Below are positions 38,168-46,502 of a stretch of DNA of 64,000 nt, piece by piece. Below the pieces are notes generated by a model that was not told where the DNA came from, searched no databases, and saw nothing but the letters and a program-made list of their open reading frames with translations. The first letter of the stretch is position 1, and every line of letters begins with the position of its first letter. Source of the DNA: Phyllobacterium sophorae (GTDB lineage Bacteria; Pseudomonadota; Alphaproteobacteria; Rhizobiales; Rhizobiaceae); NCBI RefSeq assembly GCF_003010965.1, contig NZ_PGGM01000006.1, forward strand, positions 62,001-126,000, given 5' to 3'. A program made the translations under genes and the position numbers.

Positions 38168-38590
38168 ATGGCAATTGAACGCACTTTTTCGATGATCAAG
38201 CCCGACGCTACCCGTCGCAACCTCACCGGCGCCATCACGCAGAAGTTCGAAGAGGCTGGTCTGCGCGTCATTGCTTCCAAGCGCGTCTGGATGAGCCGCC
38301 GCGAGGCCGAAGGCTTCTACGCCGTGCACAAGGAGCGTCCGTTCTTCGGCGAACTGGTTGATTCCATGTCCTCGGGTCCAACGATCGTTCAGGTTCTCGA
38401 AGGCGAAAACGCCATTGCCCGCAACCGCGAAATCATGGGCGCGACCAACCCGGCCAATGCTGACGAAGGCACGATCCGCAAGACTTTTGCTCTTTCGATC
38501 GGCGAAAACTCGGTTCACGGTTCCGATGCTCCCGAGACCGCTGCCGAAGAAATCGCCTACTGGTTCTCGGGCACCGAGATTGTTGGATAA
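38168..38590 (+). CDS. ndk: Nucleoside-diphosphate kinase
   Basis: Ndk makes nucleoside triphosphates using a phosphohistidine. The 140-residue protein starts [18 protein letters not shown] and has the active-site His117 in [11 protein letters not shown], with Lys11 and Arg-rich nucleotide contacts in place. The start at 38168 follows 124 bases of non-coding sequence and is the normal family start. It ends at a strong terminator and is otherwise alone in its transcription unit. Confidence 0.98.
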   Translation: MAIERTFSMIKPDATRRNLTGAITQKFEEAGLRVIASKRVWMSRREAEGFYAVHKERPFFGELVDSMSSGPTIVQVLEGENAIARNREIMGATNPANADEGTIRKTFALSIGENSVHGSDAPETAAEEIAYWFSGTEIVG

Positions 38591-38612
38591 TCCGACACCT
38601 ATCGAATGAAAA

Positions 38613-38636
38613 AAAGCCGGGCAAATGCCCGGCTTT
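38613..38636. terminator. Bidirectional terminator between ndk and the META gene
   Basis: A perfect 10-base stem (AAAGCCGGGC / GCCCGGCTTT) with a 4-base loop is flanked by an A-run on one side and TTTTTT on the other. It therefore works as an intrinsic terminator for both the plus-strand ndk and the minus-strand META gene. Confidence 0.92.
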
Positions 38637-38658
38637 TTTATTGCTTGAGGATATTTTC

Positions 38659-39084
38659 CTACTTCTCGCGAGCCAGGCGGGCGATGATTTTACCGGCTTC
38701 ATCGCGCAGGAACAGTTTTCCGGTGTCAGCCTCTATGATGTAGGAACGCGTCTGTTCCAGTGCCGAGAAGAACTTCTGTTCCTGGTCCATTACTGCCGGT
38801 GCACACATCATACGTGTTCCTGCCGCAGGCTTGAAAGCAAGCTTCGATCCGGCAATCGTCACGCGGGTCGTGAAACGGTTGCATCCGCCAGAGCCGCTTG
38901 CCGATCCATCGGCTTTGATGAGCAGCGTCGTCTGCGCATAGTCGATCGCCCCACCGCCATTGATATCCTCCACGAGCCAATTCACGTCCCTGAGTTCGTC
39001 GCCCCGCGCGGAAAACGACAATACCAGCAGCACCAGCACGGCAACGAAGCCGATGACGAGTGATCCAATGGCGATACGATTCAT
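38659..39084 (-). CDS. META domain protein
   Basis: The 141-residue protein has an N-terminal hydrophobic segment (IGSLVIGFVAVLVLLVLSFSA) followed by a META/HslJ domain: WLVEDINGGG, ADGSASGSGGCNRFTTRVTI and GTRMMCAPAVMDQEQKFFSALE, with the two family cysteines. HslJ-type proteins are secreted or outer-membrane-associated and implicated in novobiocin or stress tolerance; the mechanism is unknown. The start overlaps the moaE stop by 4 bases, so it is co-expressed with the molybdopterin genes. Confidence 0.87.
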   Translation of the reverse strand: MNRIAIGSLVIGFVAVLVLLVLSFSARGDELRDVNWLVEDINGGGAIDYAQTTLLIKADGSASGSGGCNRFTTRVTIAGSKLAFKPAAGTRMMCAPAVMDQEQKFFSALEQTRSYIIEADTGKLFLRDEAGKIIARLAREK

Positions 39085-39554
39085 TTGACCTTCTGCCAGC
39101 GCTTGAGCGCTTCCTCGTCTTTCGCCTTTGCCTCGACCCAGCCGCTTTGGTCGCCGCTGACGAGATGCTGCTTCTTCCAGAATGGTGCGGCGTTTTTCAG
39201 GTAATCCATCAGGAATGATGCCGCCTCAAAGGCGGCGTGGCGATGCGCGGATGCGGCCACGACGAGGACGATATTCTCGCCAGGTTTGATAAAGCCGTAA
39301 CGATGCACGACCGTAAGACCCGTCAGGGACCAGCGGCTCAGGACCTCATCGGCAATGCGGCCGATTTCTGCCTCGGCCATACCGGGGTAGTGTTCGATTT
39401 CCAGCGCCGCCAGCGTGCCGGCCTCATCGCGGCATAGACCGCTGAATGTCACCACCGCGCCAATACCGCGGCGGTCCTTGGTCATGCGGGCTATCTCGAC
39501 GGCGGTATCAAAATCGCCGCTCTGGATGAGAATGAGCGGTTTGACCCCACCCAT
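39081..39554 (-). CDS. moaE: Molybdopterin synthase catalytic subunit
   Basis: MoaE transfers sulphur from MoaD thiocarboxylate to precursor Z in molybdenum cofactor synthesis. The 157-residue protein has GAVVTFSGLCRDE, HRYGFIKPGENIVLVVAASAHRHAAFEAA and the catalytic lysine region FWKKQHLVSGDQSGWVEA. It follows moaD by 3 bases and overlaps the META gene. The molybdopterin oxidoreductase at 49.2 kb is one possible consumer in this window. Confidence 0.97.
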   Translation of the reverse strand: MGGVKPLILIQSGDFDTAVEIARMTKDRRGIGAVVTFSGLCRDEAGTLAALEIEHYPGMAEAEIGRIADEVLSRWSLTGLTVVHRYGFIKPGENIVLVVAASAHRHAAFEAASFLMDYLKNAAPFWKKQHLVSGDQSGWVEAKAKDEEALKRWQKVK

Positions 39555-39557
39555 GCT

Positions 39558-39812
39558 TCATCCCCCTGTCATGGGCGGGAAGAGAGCGATCTCGGTTGCG
39601 CCTTTGATCGGCGCATCGTGATCGACATGTTCCTGATTGATCGCCACCCGGATGACATCCTGATACTCGAAAGCAGCTTCATATTCTTCGCCGCGCGACT
39701 TCAGATGCGCGAGGAGATCACCGACTGTCACGATCGAGGGTTCGAGGTCGAGATATTCCTCACCCTTGCCGATCCGTTCGCGCACCCATGCGAAATAGAC
39801 GAGTTTGGTCAT
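39558..39812 (-). CDS. moaD: Molybdopterin synthase sulphur carrier subunit
   Basis: This ubiquitin-fold carrier has 84 residues from the ATG at 39812 and ends in the essential Gly-Gly (FPPMTGG) that is activated to a thiocarboxylate. It begins MTKLVYFAWVRERIG, the family norm; an in-frame ATG four codons upstream is less likely. It is 21 bases after pgsA and 3 before moaE. Confidence 0.96.
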   Translation of the reverse strand: MTKLVYFAWVRERIGKGEEYLDLEPSIVTVGDLLAHLKSRGEEYEAAFEYQDVIRVAINQEHVDHDAPIKGATEIALFPPMTGG

Positions 39813-39833
39813 TGGCCAATCCACCAGTTGTTT

Positions 39834-40430
39834 TCAGTCCACCACATGTTTCAGTCCGGCCCGGAAATAGTCCCAGCCAGTGTACAGCGTAATCAAGGCG
39901 GCAATCCACAACAGAATGATGCCGAAGATTGTAATGATCGGCACGATCTTGTCGCCGGCAGGTCCTGCCAGCAGAAAGGCGATGGCTACCATCTGGATGG
40001 TGGTTTTCCACTTGGCAAGTCTGCTCACCGGCACGCTGACCTTGAGCTCCGCAAGATATTCACGCAGACCCGAAACCAGAATTTCACGGCAAAGGATGAT
40101 GATCGCGGCCCAGAGCGTCCAGCCGGCGATTGTTCCGTCGGCTGCCAGAAGCAACAGACAGGCCGATACCAGCAGTTTGTCGGCTATAGGATCCAGCATG
40201 CGGCCGATCGTGGATGTCTGCTGCCAGATGCGCGCGAGATAGCCGTCAAAGAAATCAGTGATGCTGGCAATGAGGAATATCACAAGCGCGCCCCAGCGCG
40301 CCGCATCGCTCGATTGCAGGCGACCCTCCAGGAAGAAGCAGAGGACCACCAGCGGTACAGCAATAATACGTGCATACGTCAGGAGATTCGGCAGCGAGTA
40401 GGCGTTGTTTCTGGACATGTTTCCAACCAT
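39834..40430 (-). CDS. pgsA: CDP-diacylglycerol-glycerol-3-phosphate 3-phosphatidyltransferase
   Basis: PgsA commits CDP-diacylglycerol to phosphatidylglycerol in the inner membrane. The 198-residue protein has the CDP-alcohol transferase motif in SITDFFDGYLARIWQQ then [12 protein letters not shown], with conserved Asp residues, and about five membrane helices. The sequence opens with SLPNLLTYARIIAVPLVVLC. The pgsA-moaD-moaE order downstream of uvrC is conserved in rhizobia. A second, shorter CDP-alcohol transferase is at 53.9 kb. Confidence 0.96.
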   Translation of the reverse strand: MVGNMSRNNAYSLPNLLTYARIIAVPLVVLCFFLEGRLQSSDAARWGALVIFLIASITDFFDGYLARIWQQTSTIGRMLDPIADKLLVSACLLLLAADGTIAGWTLWAAIIILCREILVSGLREYLAELKVSVPVSRLAKWKTTIQMVAIAFLLAGPAGDKIVPIITIFGIILLWIAALITLYTGWDYFRAGLKHVVD

Positions 40431-40517
40431 TCAAATCAGTGCCGATCAAAGGGGTTCGACCGCGATACGTCAAGCTCATCAATGGGGAGTCCGGCGCAAT
40501 TATGTCGGGATGAGACG

Positions 40518-42620
40518 CTATGTCCGGAAATGGTCGCGAATTGTAATCGCCATCGCTTCAGATATACCGTCCACCTTCATCAAATCTTCGACAGCAGCCC
40601 GTGAAACCGCCTTGGCCGTGCCGAATTGATGCAGCAAGGCCCGCTTGCGCGAAGGGCCGATTCCAGCGATTTCATCAAGCGGATTCTTGACCATTTCCTT
40701 CTTGCGCTTCGCCCGGTGCGTGCCAATGGCAAAGCGATGCGCTTCATCGCGCAGTCGCTGCAGGAAATACAGAACCGGATCACGCGGCGGCAGGGTGAAT
40801 GACGGCTTGCCCTCCATGAAGAAGCGCTCGCGCCCCGCATCGCGGTCCACGCCTTTGGCGACGCCGATGGCCGTTACCTTGTCGGCAATGCCCATCTCCT
40901 GCAAGATCCCGCGTACGGCACTCATCTGTCCCTGGCCGCCGTCGATCAGGATAATGTCTGGCCAGGCTGGAAAAGCGTCTGAATCGTCGTCGAATTCATC
41001 GATTTCAATATCCTCCGCCGGTGCGTCCTTCGTCTCCGGCGTGCCATGCTCTTTGACCAGCCGGCTGAAGCGCCGCTCGATAACCTCGCGCATCATCCCG
41101 AAATCGTCGCCCGGTGTGATTTCGGTCGAGCGGATATTGAACTTGCGATACTGGTTTTTAACGAAGCCCTCTGGTCCTGCCACAATCATCGCGCCAATGG
41201 CGTTCGTACCCATGATGTGGGAATTGTCGTATACCTCGATGCGCCGCGGCGTCTTTTCGAGCCCGAAGGTCTCCGCGACGCCCTTGAGCAGCCGGGATTG
41301 CGATGAGGTTTCCGCGAGCTGGCGTCCCAGGGCCTCGCGCGCATTGCTCAGCGCATGCTCGACCAGATCCTTTTTCTCGCCACGCTGCGGAACGCTGATT
41401 GTGACCTTGCGGTCGGATTTGGCTGTCAGCGCGACGCCAAGCAGTTCCTGGTCGTCAACTGTCTCGGAAAGCAGGATCAGGGCCGGGCAGGGCTTGTCGT
41501 CATAGAACTGCGACAGGAACGCGCCGAGAACCTCCGCACCGGAAAGCGATGAATCCGCCTTCGGATAATAGGCGCGGTTGCCCCAGTTCTGGCCGGTGCG
41601 GAAGAAAAACACCTGAATGCAGGTAACGCCGCCGTCCTGATAGATGGCGAAGACATCGGCTTCCTCCACTGATTGCGGATTGATGCCGGAGTGGGCTTGC
41701 ACATGCGAGAGCGCCGAGAGCCGGTCGCGGTATACGGCGGCGCGCTCGAAGTCCAGCTCCGCCGAAGCGTCGCGCATCGCATCGGAAAGATGCGTCTTTA
41801 CCGCTTGGCTCTTGCCGGAGAGAAACGCCTTGGTCTCGCTGACCAGTTCGTCATAATCCGCATCGCTGATCTCGCCGGTGCACGGTCCGGAGCAGCGCTT
41901 GATCTGGTAGAGCAGGCAAGGGCGCGTCCGGTTTTCATAGAATGAATCCGTGCAGGTGCGCAGCAGGAACGCCCGTTGCAGCGCATTGATCGTACGGCCC
42001 ACGGCGCCGGCTGAGGCGAAGGGACCGAAATAATCACCCTTGCTCGAGCGCGCGCCTCGATGCTTGAAAATTCCGGGCGCCAGCCTCCTGTCAGTCTGTT
42101 TCGGAGCGGTCAGCAGAATGTAGGGGAAGGATTTGTCATCCCGCATCAACACATTAAAACGTGGCCGTAAACGCTTGATCAGATTCGCTTCCAGGAGCAG
42201 CGCTTCCGTTTCCGTACGCGTGACAACGAACTCCATTTTCATGGTTTCGCGGATCATCCGGGCGATACGGTTGTTGTGACCCTGGCCACGCGCATAGTTG
42301 GACACACGCTTCTTCAGGCTATGTGCCTTGCCGACATAGAGCACGTCCCCGGCTTCATTGAACATCCGGTAGACGCCCGGCTTGTTCGGCAACCGCTTCA
42401 CCAGGGCGGCAATGACGTCCGCGCCGCTGGTGCCGTCGCTTACGACGGTAGAATCCCACTCGATGGCGCTGATCAGCGCCGCAACGTCCCGCACAGGTTC
42501 GCTGCTTTCCTCGACTGGCTCATCTTCGTCATCCTCGACCGCGATATCGATATCGTCCTCTTTCACACCATCGGAAAGAAGCTGCGTTGGATTTGGGGAT
42601 TGATTTGCCGGTTCACTCAT
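40518..42620 (-). CDS. uvrC: Excinuclease ABC subunit UvrC
   Basis: UvrC makes both incisions in nucleotide excision repair. The ATG at 42620 gives 700 residues. An acidic N-terminal extension of about 75 residues ([21 protein letters not shown]) precedes the GIY-YIG nuclease ([31 protein letters not shown], in pieces), a UVR motif, the RNase-H-like 3'-half ([32 protein letters not shown]), and a C-terminal helix-hairpin-helix ([13 protein letters not shown]). Escherichia coli UvrC has about 610 residues, so the extension accounts for the excess. The start overlaps the SDR stop by 4 bases. Confidence 0.97.
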   Translation of the reverse strand: MSEPANQSPNPTQLLSDGVKEDDIDIAVEDDEDEPVEESSEPVRDVAALISAIEWDSTVVSDGTSGADVIAALVKRLPNKPGVYRMFNEAGDVLYVGKAHSLKKRVSNYARGQGHNNRIARMIRETMKMEFVVTRTETEALLLEANLIKRLRPRFNVLMRDDKSFPYILLTAPKQTDRRLAPGIFKHRGARSSKGDYFGPFASAGAVGRTINALQRAFLLRTCTDSFYENRTRPCLLYQIKRCSGPCTGEISDADYDELVSETKAFLSGKSQAVKTHLSDAMRDASAELDFERAAVYRDRLSALSHVQAHSGINPQSVEEADVFAIYQDGGVTCIQVFFFRTGQNWGNRAYYPKADSSLSGAEVLGAFLSQFYDDKPCPALILLSETVDDQELLGVALTAKSDRKVTISVPQRGEKKDLVEHALSNAREALGRQLAETSSQSRLLKGVAETFGLEKTPRRIEVYDNSHIMGTNAIGAMIVAGPEGFVKNQYRKFNIRSTEITPGDDFGMMREVIERRFSRLVKEHGTPETKDAPAEDIEIDEFDDDSDAFPAWPDIILIDGGQGQMSAVRGILQEMGIADKVTAIGVAKGVDRDAGRERFFMEGKPSFTLPPRDPVLYFLQRLRDEAHRFAIGTHRAKRKKEMVKNPLDEIAGIGPSRKRALLHQFGTAKAVSRAAVEDLMKVDGISEAMAITIRDHFRT

Positions 42621-43384
42621 TCTGGAATTCCTGATACATCCGGCGTTTCCCACGCGAGATGTTGTCCGCCATCGAGCGCAATCATTTGCCCGGTTATCGA
42701 GCGCGTCTCCCAGAGATAGCGGATTGTACGGCCGAATTCTGACAGATCTGGCCCGTGTTTCAACAAAAGCCCACTCACTTGGCGGTTGAAATCCGTTGGA
42801 CTCTGCCTGGAGCTCGGCAGGGTTGGCCCTGGGCCAATAGCATTCACGCGGATGCGCGGCGCAAGTGCCTGTGCAAGCGTCTGTGTTGCTGTCCAGAGAG
42901 CCGATTTCGACAACGTGTATGACATGAATTTGGGCGTAAGCTTCCATACGCGGTAATCGATGATATTGACAACCAGACCATCCTTGCCGGCGGGCAGGGC
43001 GGAGGCCATCGCATCGGCGAGGAGCACCGGCGCCTTGACGTGCACGGCAAAATGCCTGTCCCAGACCGCGTCGTCGGCCAGATTGCCGATTCCATCTTCC
43101 CGAAAGGCGGAGGCGTTGTTGACCAGCAATTGGACCGGCCCAAGCTGGTCTTTCGCGTCACCGACAAGCCGGCGCACGGCATCGCTGTCGGCAAGATCGG
43201 CCTGGACGACACACGCTGTGCCCCCCGCCGCGTAAATATCTGTCAAGAGTTCTTCGCCCTCATCGCGCGAATGGTTGCAATGAATCGCAACGGCGAACCC
43301 ATGCGCAACGAGATCTTCGACAATTGCCTTGCCGATCCGCTTCGCACCGCCGGTTACTAGGACAACGGTTTGGTCAGACTTCAA
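42617..43384 (-). CDS. SDR oxidoreductase of the pteridine-reductase (FolM/PTR1) type
   Basis: The 255-residue protein has the nucleotide motif [10 protein letters not shown] at 11-20, in which the Arg replaces the usual Ser/Gly pattern of FabG-like SDRs. Asp143, Tyr156 and Lys160 stand at the same spacing as Asp181, Tyr194 and Lys198 of Leishmania PTR1, and there is Asp rather than Ser at the first position (NIIDYRVWK). This makes reduction of dihydrobiopterin or dihydrofolate-like pterins likely. The stop overlaps the uvrC start (ATGA). The substrate assignment is inference from the catalytic pattern. Confidence 0.82.
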   Translation of the reverse strand: MKSDQTVVLVTGGAKRIGKAIVEDLVAHGFAVAIHCNHSRDEGEELLTDIYAAGGTACVVQADLADSDAVRRLVGDAKDQLGPVQLLVNNASAFREDGIGNLADDAVWDRHFAVHVKAPVLLADAMASALPAGKDGLVVNIIDYRVWKLTPKFMSYTLSKSALWTATQTLAQALAPRIRVNAIGPGPTLPSSRQSPTDFNRQVSGLLLKHGPDLSEFGRTIRYLWETRSITGQMIALDGGQHLAWETPDVSGIPE

Positions 43385-43877
43385 GTTGGTTCTTCCTTAT
43401 GCTGCGATTCAGCCACGAATATAAGGATGGCGGATTGAAAGCGCGAGGGTGAAAGGTCAGCAATGAACAGCTGCAGTGGATCGTCCATGCCGATTGCCTT
43501 TTCGGTCAGCTGACGCCGTATAGCATGAGAATTTCAAAGCGCGCCTCAAGACGAGTGTCGAAATTAAGTATCCATTAAGTATGCTATATTGCGTTGCAAT
43601 ATCGAGTGACTGTCGAACAGATCCTACTCAAATATCGATAAAATTTTATTTTATTGGAGTATTTATATAGTATTGAAATCATTGATGAATTCTGATTGTT
43701 GCATAAAAAACACATCGCATTTCCGCCATCTTCTCGTCGGCTTCTTTTCACACTCCGGAGCAAGTGCCGCCACAATGCGGGGCGAATGTCCGTCTCGTTA
43801 AGCGGACGCAGATCAATGGTTTTCCCCCCGACCAGTGCCCGCTCCGTGTAAAAGAGTTCTAAAAAAGGAGATTGCCC
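43385..43877. other. Long upstream region of the omp25-like gene
   Basis: These 493 bases hold no credible gene. They contain an AT-rich part (about 43600-43710) with direct and inverted repeats at 43564-43602, a leader hairpin (GTCCG at 43788-43792 with CGGAC at 43803-43807) and the ribosome site AAGGAG 7 bases before the ATG of the omp25-like gene. The first part also serves as the upstream region of the divergent SDR. Confidence 0.7.
43564..43602. promoter_or_regulatory. Direct and inverted repeats upstream of the omp25-like gene
   Basis: TTAAGTAT occurs at 43564-43571 and again at 43575-43582, 11 bases apart, which is about one helical turn. It is directly followed by the perfect palindrome ATATTGC / GCAATAT with a 3-base spacer (43586-43602). 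The arrangement suggests a binding site for a regulator of porin expression or of the divergent SDR. Confidence 0.45.
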
Positions 43878-44519
43878 ATGCGCACTCTTAAAACAACTAT
43901 CCTGGCCTCAGTGGCTATCCTGACGCTCTCCGCCCCGGTTCTTGCTGCTGACGCCGTTGTCGAACAGGCTCCGGCTCCGGAAGCAGTCGTTGAAGCACCC
44001 GTCTCTGATTGGTCCGGCGCTTACCTTGGTGCCTATGGTGGCTACGGCTGGAACAAGCACAAGACCGATGAAGGCAACATCAATGCAGACGGTCTCAAAG
44101 GCGGCGCCTACGGTGGTTACAACTTCCAGAACGGTCAGTTCGTCTATGGTGGTGAAGCGGATCTCGGCTACTCCGGTGGCGACGATACCAGCAATGGCAT
44201 CAAGGCCAAGCAGGGTGTAGAAGGTTCGGTTCGTGCTCGCGCCGGTATCGATCTCAACCCGGTTCTGCTTTACGGCACCGGCGGTCTCGCTGTGACGAAC
44301 AGCAAGCTCGAGTCAGCGACTGGCAGTGATTCCAACACCCATATCGGCTGGACGGCCGGTGCCGGTGCGGAAGCCAAGATCACCCAGAACATCGTTGGAC
44401 GCGTTGAATATCGCTACAGCGATTACGGCCGCAAGGACTACGATCTGGGAGGTTTGGACGACGTTTCGAGCAAGCTGACCACGAACGAAGTTCGTGTTGG
44501 TGTTGGCTACAAGTTCTAA
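43878..44519 (+). CDS. omp25: Omp25/Omp31-family outer-membrane beta-barrel protein
   Basis: The ATG at 43878 with AAGGAG 7 bases upstream gives 213 residues. A signal peptide ends in APVLAADA; the mature protein is a Gly/Tyr-rich eight-stranded barrel with the Omp25 features GAYGGYGWNKHKT, VEGSVRARAGIDLNPV, IGWTAGAGAEAKIT and GRVEYRYSDYGRKDYDLGG, ending in the required aromatic (VGVGYKF). Omp25 relatives anchor the outer membrane and interact with lipopolysaccharide in Brucella. The long leader and strong terminator fit a highly expressed single gene. Confidence 0.92.
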   Translation: MRTLKTTILASVAILTLSAPVLAADAVVEQAPAPEAVVEAPVSDWSGAYLGAYGGYGWNKHKTDEGNINADGLKGGAYGGYNFQNGQFVYGGEADLGYSGGDDTSNGIKAKQGVEGSVRARAGIDLNPVLLYGTGGLAVTNSKLESATGSDSNTHIGWTAGAGAEAKITQNIVGRVEYRYSDYGRKDYDLGGLDDVSSKLTTNEVRVGVGYKF

Positions 44520-44535
44520 ATCGAGCGTACTTCGG

Positions 44536-44569
44536 AAAAAAGCCGGGCGGGAAACTGCCCGGCTTTTTT
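44536..44569. terminator. Terminator after the omp25-like gene
   Basis: A 13-base stem (AAAAAAGCCGGGC / GCCCGGCTTTTTT) with an 8-base loop lies 16 bases after the omp25-like stop and just before the convergent GST stop. It works in both directions and closely resembles the ndk terminator at 38.6 kb. Confidence 0.93.
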
Positions 44570-44580
44570 ATTGCCGGAAG

Positions 44581-45177
44581 TTATTTTGGCAGCAGCGCGG
44601 CCAGCTCTGGATGCAATTCATCGAAGCGTTTCTGCCAGCGCTTCAACTTGGAGCGGCCCTTTTCCCATTTGCCTTCAAACCGCAGGCTCGCATAGGCGAG
44701 GGCGGCAGCCAGCGCGATATGGCCGCCATGGATCTTCTTGCTGAGGCGTGGCGGCGCAGCGTTCAGTTGGTCAAGCACGCGGATTGCCTTGCCCCATTGG
44801 CGATCGAGCCATGGCTGATGGATCTTTTCCTCCGGATGAAAACGGCGTTCATAGACATGCGCCAGCAGGACATCGCAGAGCCCATCGGCGATCGATTCCA
44901 GCTGTTCGGCTTCGAGGCGCTTTTCTGCGTTGCGCGGGAAAATCTTGTTGCCGGACAAACGGTTCAGATATTGCGTTATCACCCGGCTGTCGAAGATCGC
45001 CTTGCCATCATCGAGAATGAGGGTCGGGATCTTGCCCAGCGGGTTGGCGTTGATCAGTTCGGCCGGTTCGGCGTTGCTGTCGACCAGCACGGATTCGACG
45101 GGGACACCCGCATAAAGTGCGGCCATGCGGACCTTCGTGCTGTAGGGTGAGGCGGGAGAATAAAAGACTTTCGTCAC
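44581..45177 (-). CDS. Glutathione S-transferase family protein
   Basis: This 198-residue GST starts TKVFYSPASPYSTKVRMAAL, with the Ser/Pro active-site loop near Ser7-Ser13. It continues with ANPLGKIPTLILDDG (the cis-Pro region), DSRVITQYLNRL and an all-helical C-terminal half ending in a Lys/Arg-rich stretch (EGKWEKGRSKLKRWQKRF). It is the third of four GST-family genes in the window and stands alone on the minus strand. The substrate is unknown. Confidence 0.87.
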   Translation of the reverse strand: MTKVFYSPASPYSTKVRMAALYAGVPVESVLVDSNAEPAELINANPLGKIPTLILDDGKAIFDSRVITQYLNRLSGNKIFPRNAEKRLEAEQLESIADGLCDVLLAHVYERRFHPEEKIHQPWLDRQWGKAIRVLDQLNAAPPRLSKKIHGGHIALAAALAYASLRFEGKWEKGRSKLKRWQKRFDELHPELAALLPK

Positions 45178-45250
45178 GACGACGCTCCAGTAATTGGCGA
45201 TTCGGTGTCGAACCGTAAACCCGAGTCCGCGTTTCGCAAAGCGCCGCGTT

Positions 45251-45988
45251 CTATGGTGTTGCGGGCATTTCCACGGATCGCCGCCTGCATGTTGAACGCT
45301 CGACCTCGGGGCAAGAACGGAAATTCAGCTCCTTTGTCAGGCACACGCGCACCTCGCGCAGATATTCGCTGTCACAAGTCACGGCTACTCCATCTGTTCC
45401 AAGGCCTGGATTGGCGGCAATGAATGCCTGTTCGAGTACAAGTGGATTGACCGGCCCCCGCGACGTTGGCTGGCGATAGGGCGGGGGTACTGAAACACGC
45501 TCGACCGCCCTGCGAATTACCGAAAAATAGTCCTTCTGGCTCAAACCTGTGCAGGAACCATGCTTGCGCCATTCGTGAATGACAAGTCCGGTCGATGGCA
45601 TAATGTCGGATAGCTGCTTGGCCTGAGCGAACGGAACGTCGCGCGGCTGCGACGTATCGCAATCTTGCGGATAGCCGCGCTCGTATTGTGGCCAGAGCCC
45701 GTGCACCACAAACCCATAGCGCCGGTCGGGCGCGCATTGTTGGCGGTTGGCACGGGGACCTTCCGCCGCGCAATAGCTCGGTGACCAGGAAAGGGCGAGG
45801 ACATAGTAATCGAAGCCTGACCCTACCGGAACAACTGAAGGCGGGGAACGATCAGTTTGCCGTCCCGATGTCGCGATTGGCTCGGGAATTCTGCCCTGTG
45901 GCTGATTCTGTTCTCGCAGATAGGTAAGTATCGTTATGCCAATCAGGGCCGCGAACAGGGCGTAGCGGGCCAGCTTTCCAATCGGCAT
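45251..45988 (-). CDS. Ribonuclease T2 family protein
   Basis: The 245-residue protein has an N-terminal hydrophobic helix (ALFAALIGITILTYL) and the two T2 catalytic sites: CAS-1 FVVHGLWPQ with His96 and CAS-2 IHEWRKHGSC with His138, Glu139 and His143. All are intact, so the enzyme should be an active, base-nonspecific RNase in the periplasm, either membrane-tethered or released. Several cysteines (Cys73, Cys85, Cys110, Cys146) are placed to form disulphides. It lies 12 bases after the small Cys-containing exported protein at 46001-46444 on the same strand, so the two are probably co-transcribed. Confidence 0.92.
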   Translation of the reverse strand: MPIGKLARYALFAALIGITILTYLREQNQPQGRIPEPIATSGRQTDRSPPSVVPVGSGFDYYVLALSWSPSYCAAEGPRANRQQCAPDRRYGFVVHGLWPQYERGYPQDCDTSQPRDVPFAQAKQLSDIMPSTGLVIHEWRKHGSCTGLSQKDYFSVIRRAVERVSVPPPYRQPTSRGPVNPLVLEQAFIAANPGLGTDGVAVTCDSEYLREVRVCLTKELNFRSCPEVERSTCRRRSVEMPATP

Positions 45989-46000
45989 GCTCTATCAAAA

Positions 46001-46444
46001 TCAGTACAAGGTACGGCAATTGCCATTGTAGACGTGCCAGCGATCAAACCCGGCCACGCAGAATTCGACATTGTTGCCGATGCCGACAAAGCCCTGGCCC
46101 TCTTCGACCAGATACCAGACCGGGCGTTGATCGCCATCGGAAAGGTGGGCTGTCGCACGGCAATAGTGACGGGCCACTGCAGCCAGTTCAGGATCTCGGC
46201 TCGGCTCAAAACGACTTTGGCGCACATCGCTGAAATCCCGGATTGCGACCTGCGGAAGACCAGGAACATGCGTCACCTGATAGGAGAACTTGTTGACGAT
46301 GCGGTTCAGCACGTGTGCTTGCCCGCACGTGTCATCATAACCCGGGCCGCTTTCGACATAATCGGCAGCCCTCGCTGGGGCACCCAAAGACAATGCGACG
46401 CCGACGGCGAAGCTTGCAGCAAGAAGGGATGATACGCGTGCCAT
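46001..46444 (-). CDS. Small exported protein of unknown function
   Basis: The 147-residue protein starts with a signal peptide (SLLAASFAVGVALSLGAPARAADY, cleavage after ARA). The mature part has four cysteines (in YDDTCGQA, ARHYCRAT, NVEFCVAG, NGNCRTLY), an even number consistent with two disulphides, and ends with GFDRWHVYNGNCRTLY. I do not recognise a domain. It is just upstream of the RNase T2 gene, 12 bases apart, so a shared role, for example as an inhibitor, partner or folding helper, is possible but unsupported. Confidence 0.78.
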   Translation of the reverse strand: MARVSSLLAASFAVGVALSLGAPARAADYVESGPGYDDTCGQAHVLNRIVNKFSYQVTHVPGLPQVAIRDFSDVRQSRFEPSRDPELAAVARHYCRATAHLSDGDQRPVWYLVEEGQGFVGIGNNVEFCVAGFDRWHVYNGNCRTLY

Positions 46445-46502
46445 GGATCACTCTCCGTGAAATGTCTTCGTAACGCCAATCTCGACCAGCAGTTGCTTTC
46501 GG

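Noticed and set aside
43584-43775. Minus-strand open frame of 63 codons in the AT-rich omp25 upstream region
   Set aside because: The translation is low in complexity, has no ribosome site and matches no family I know.
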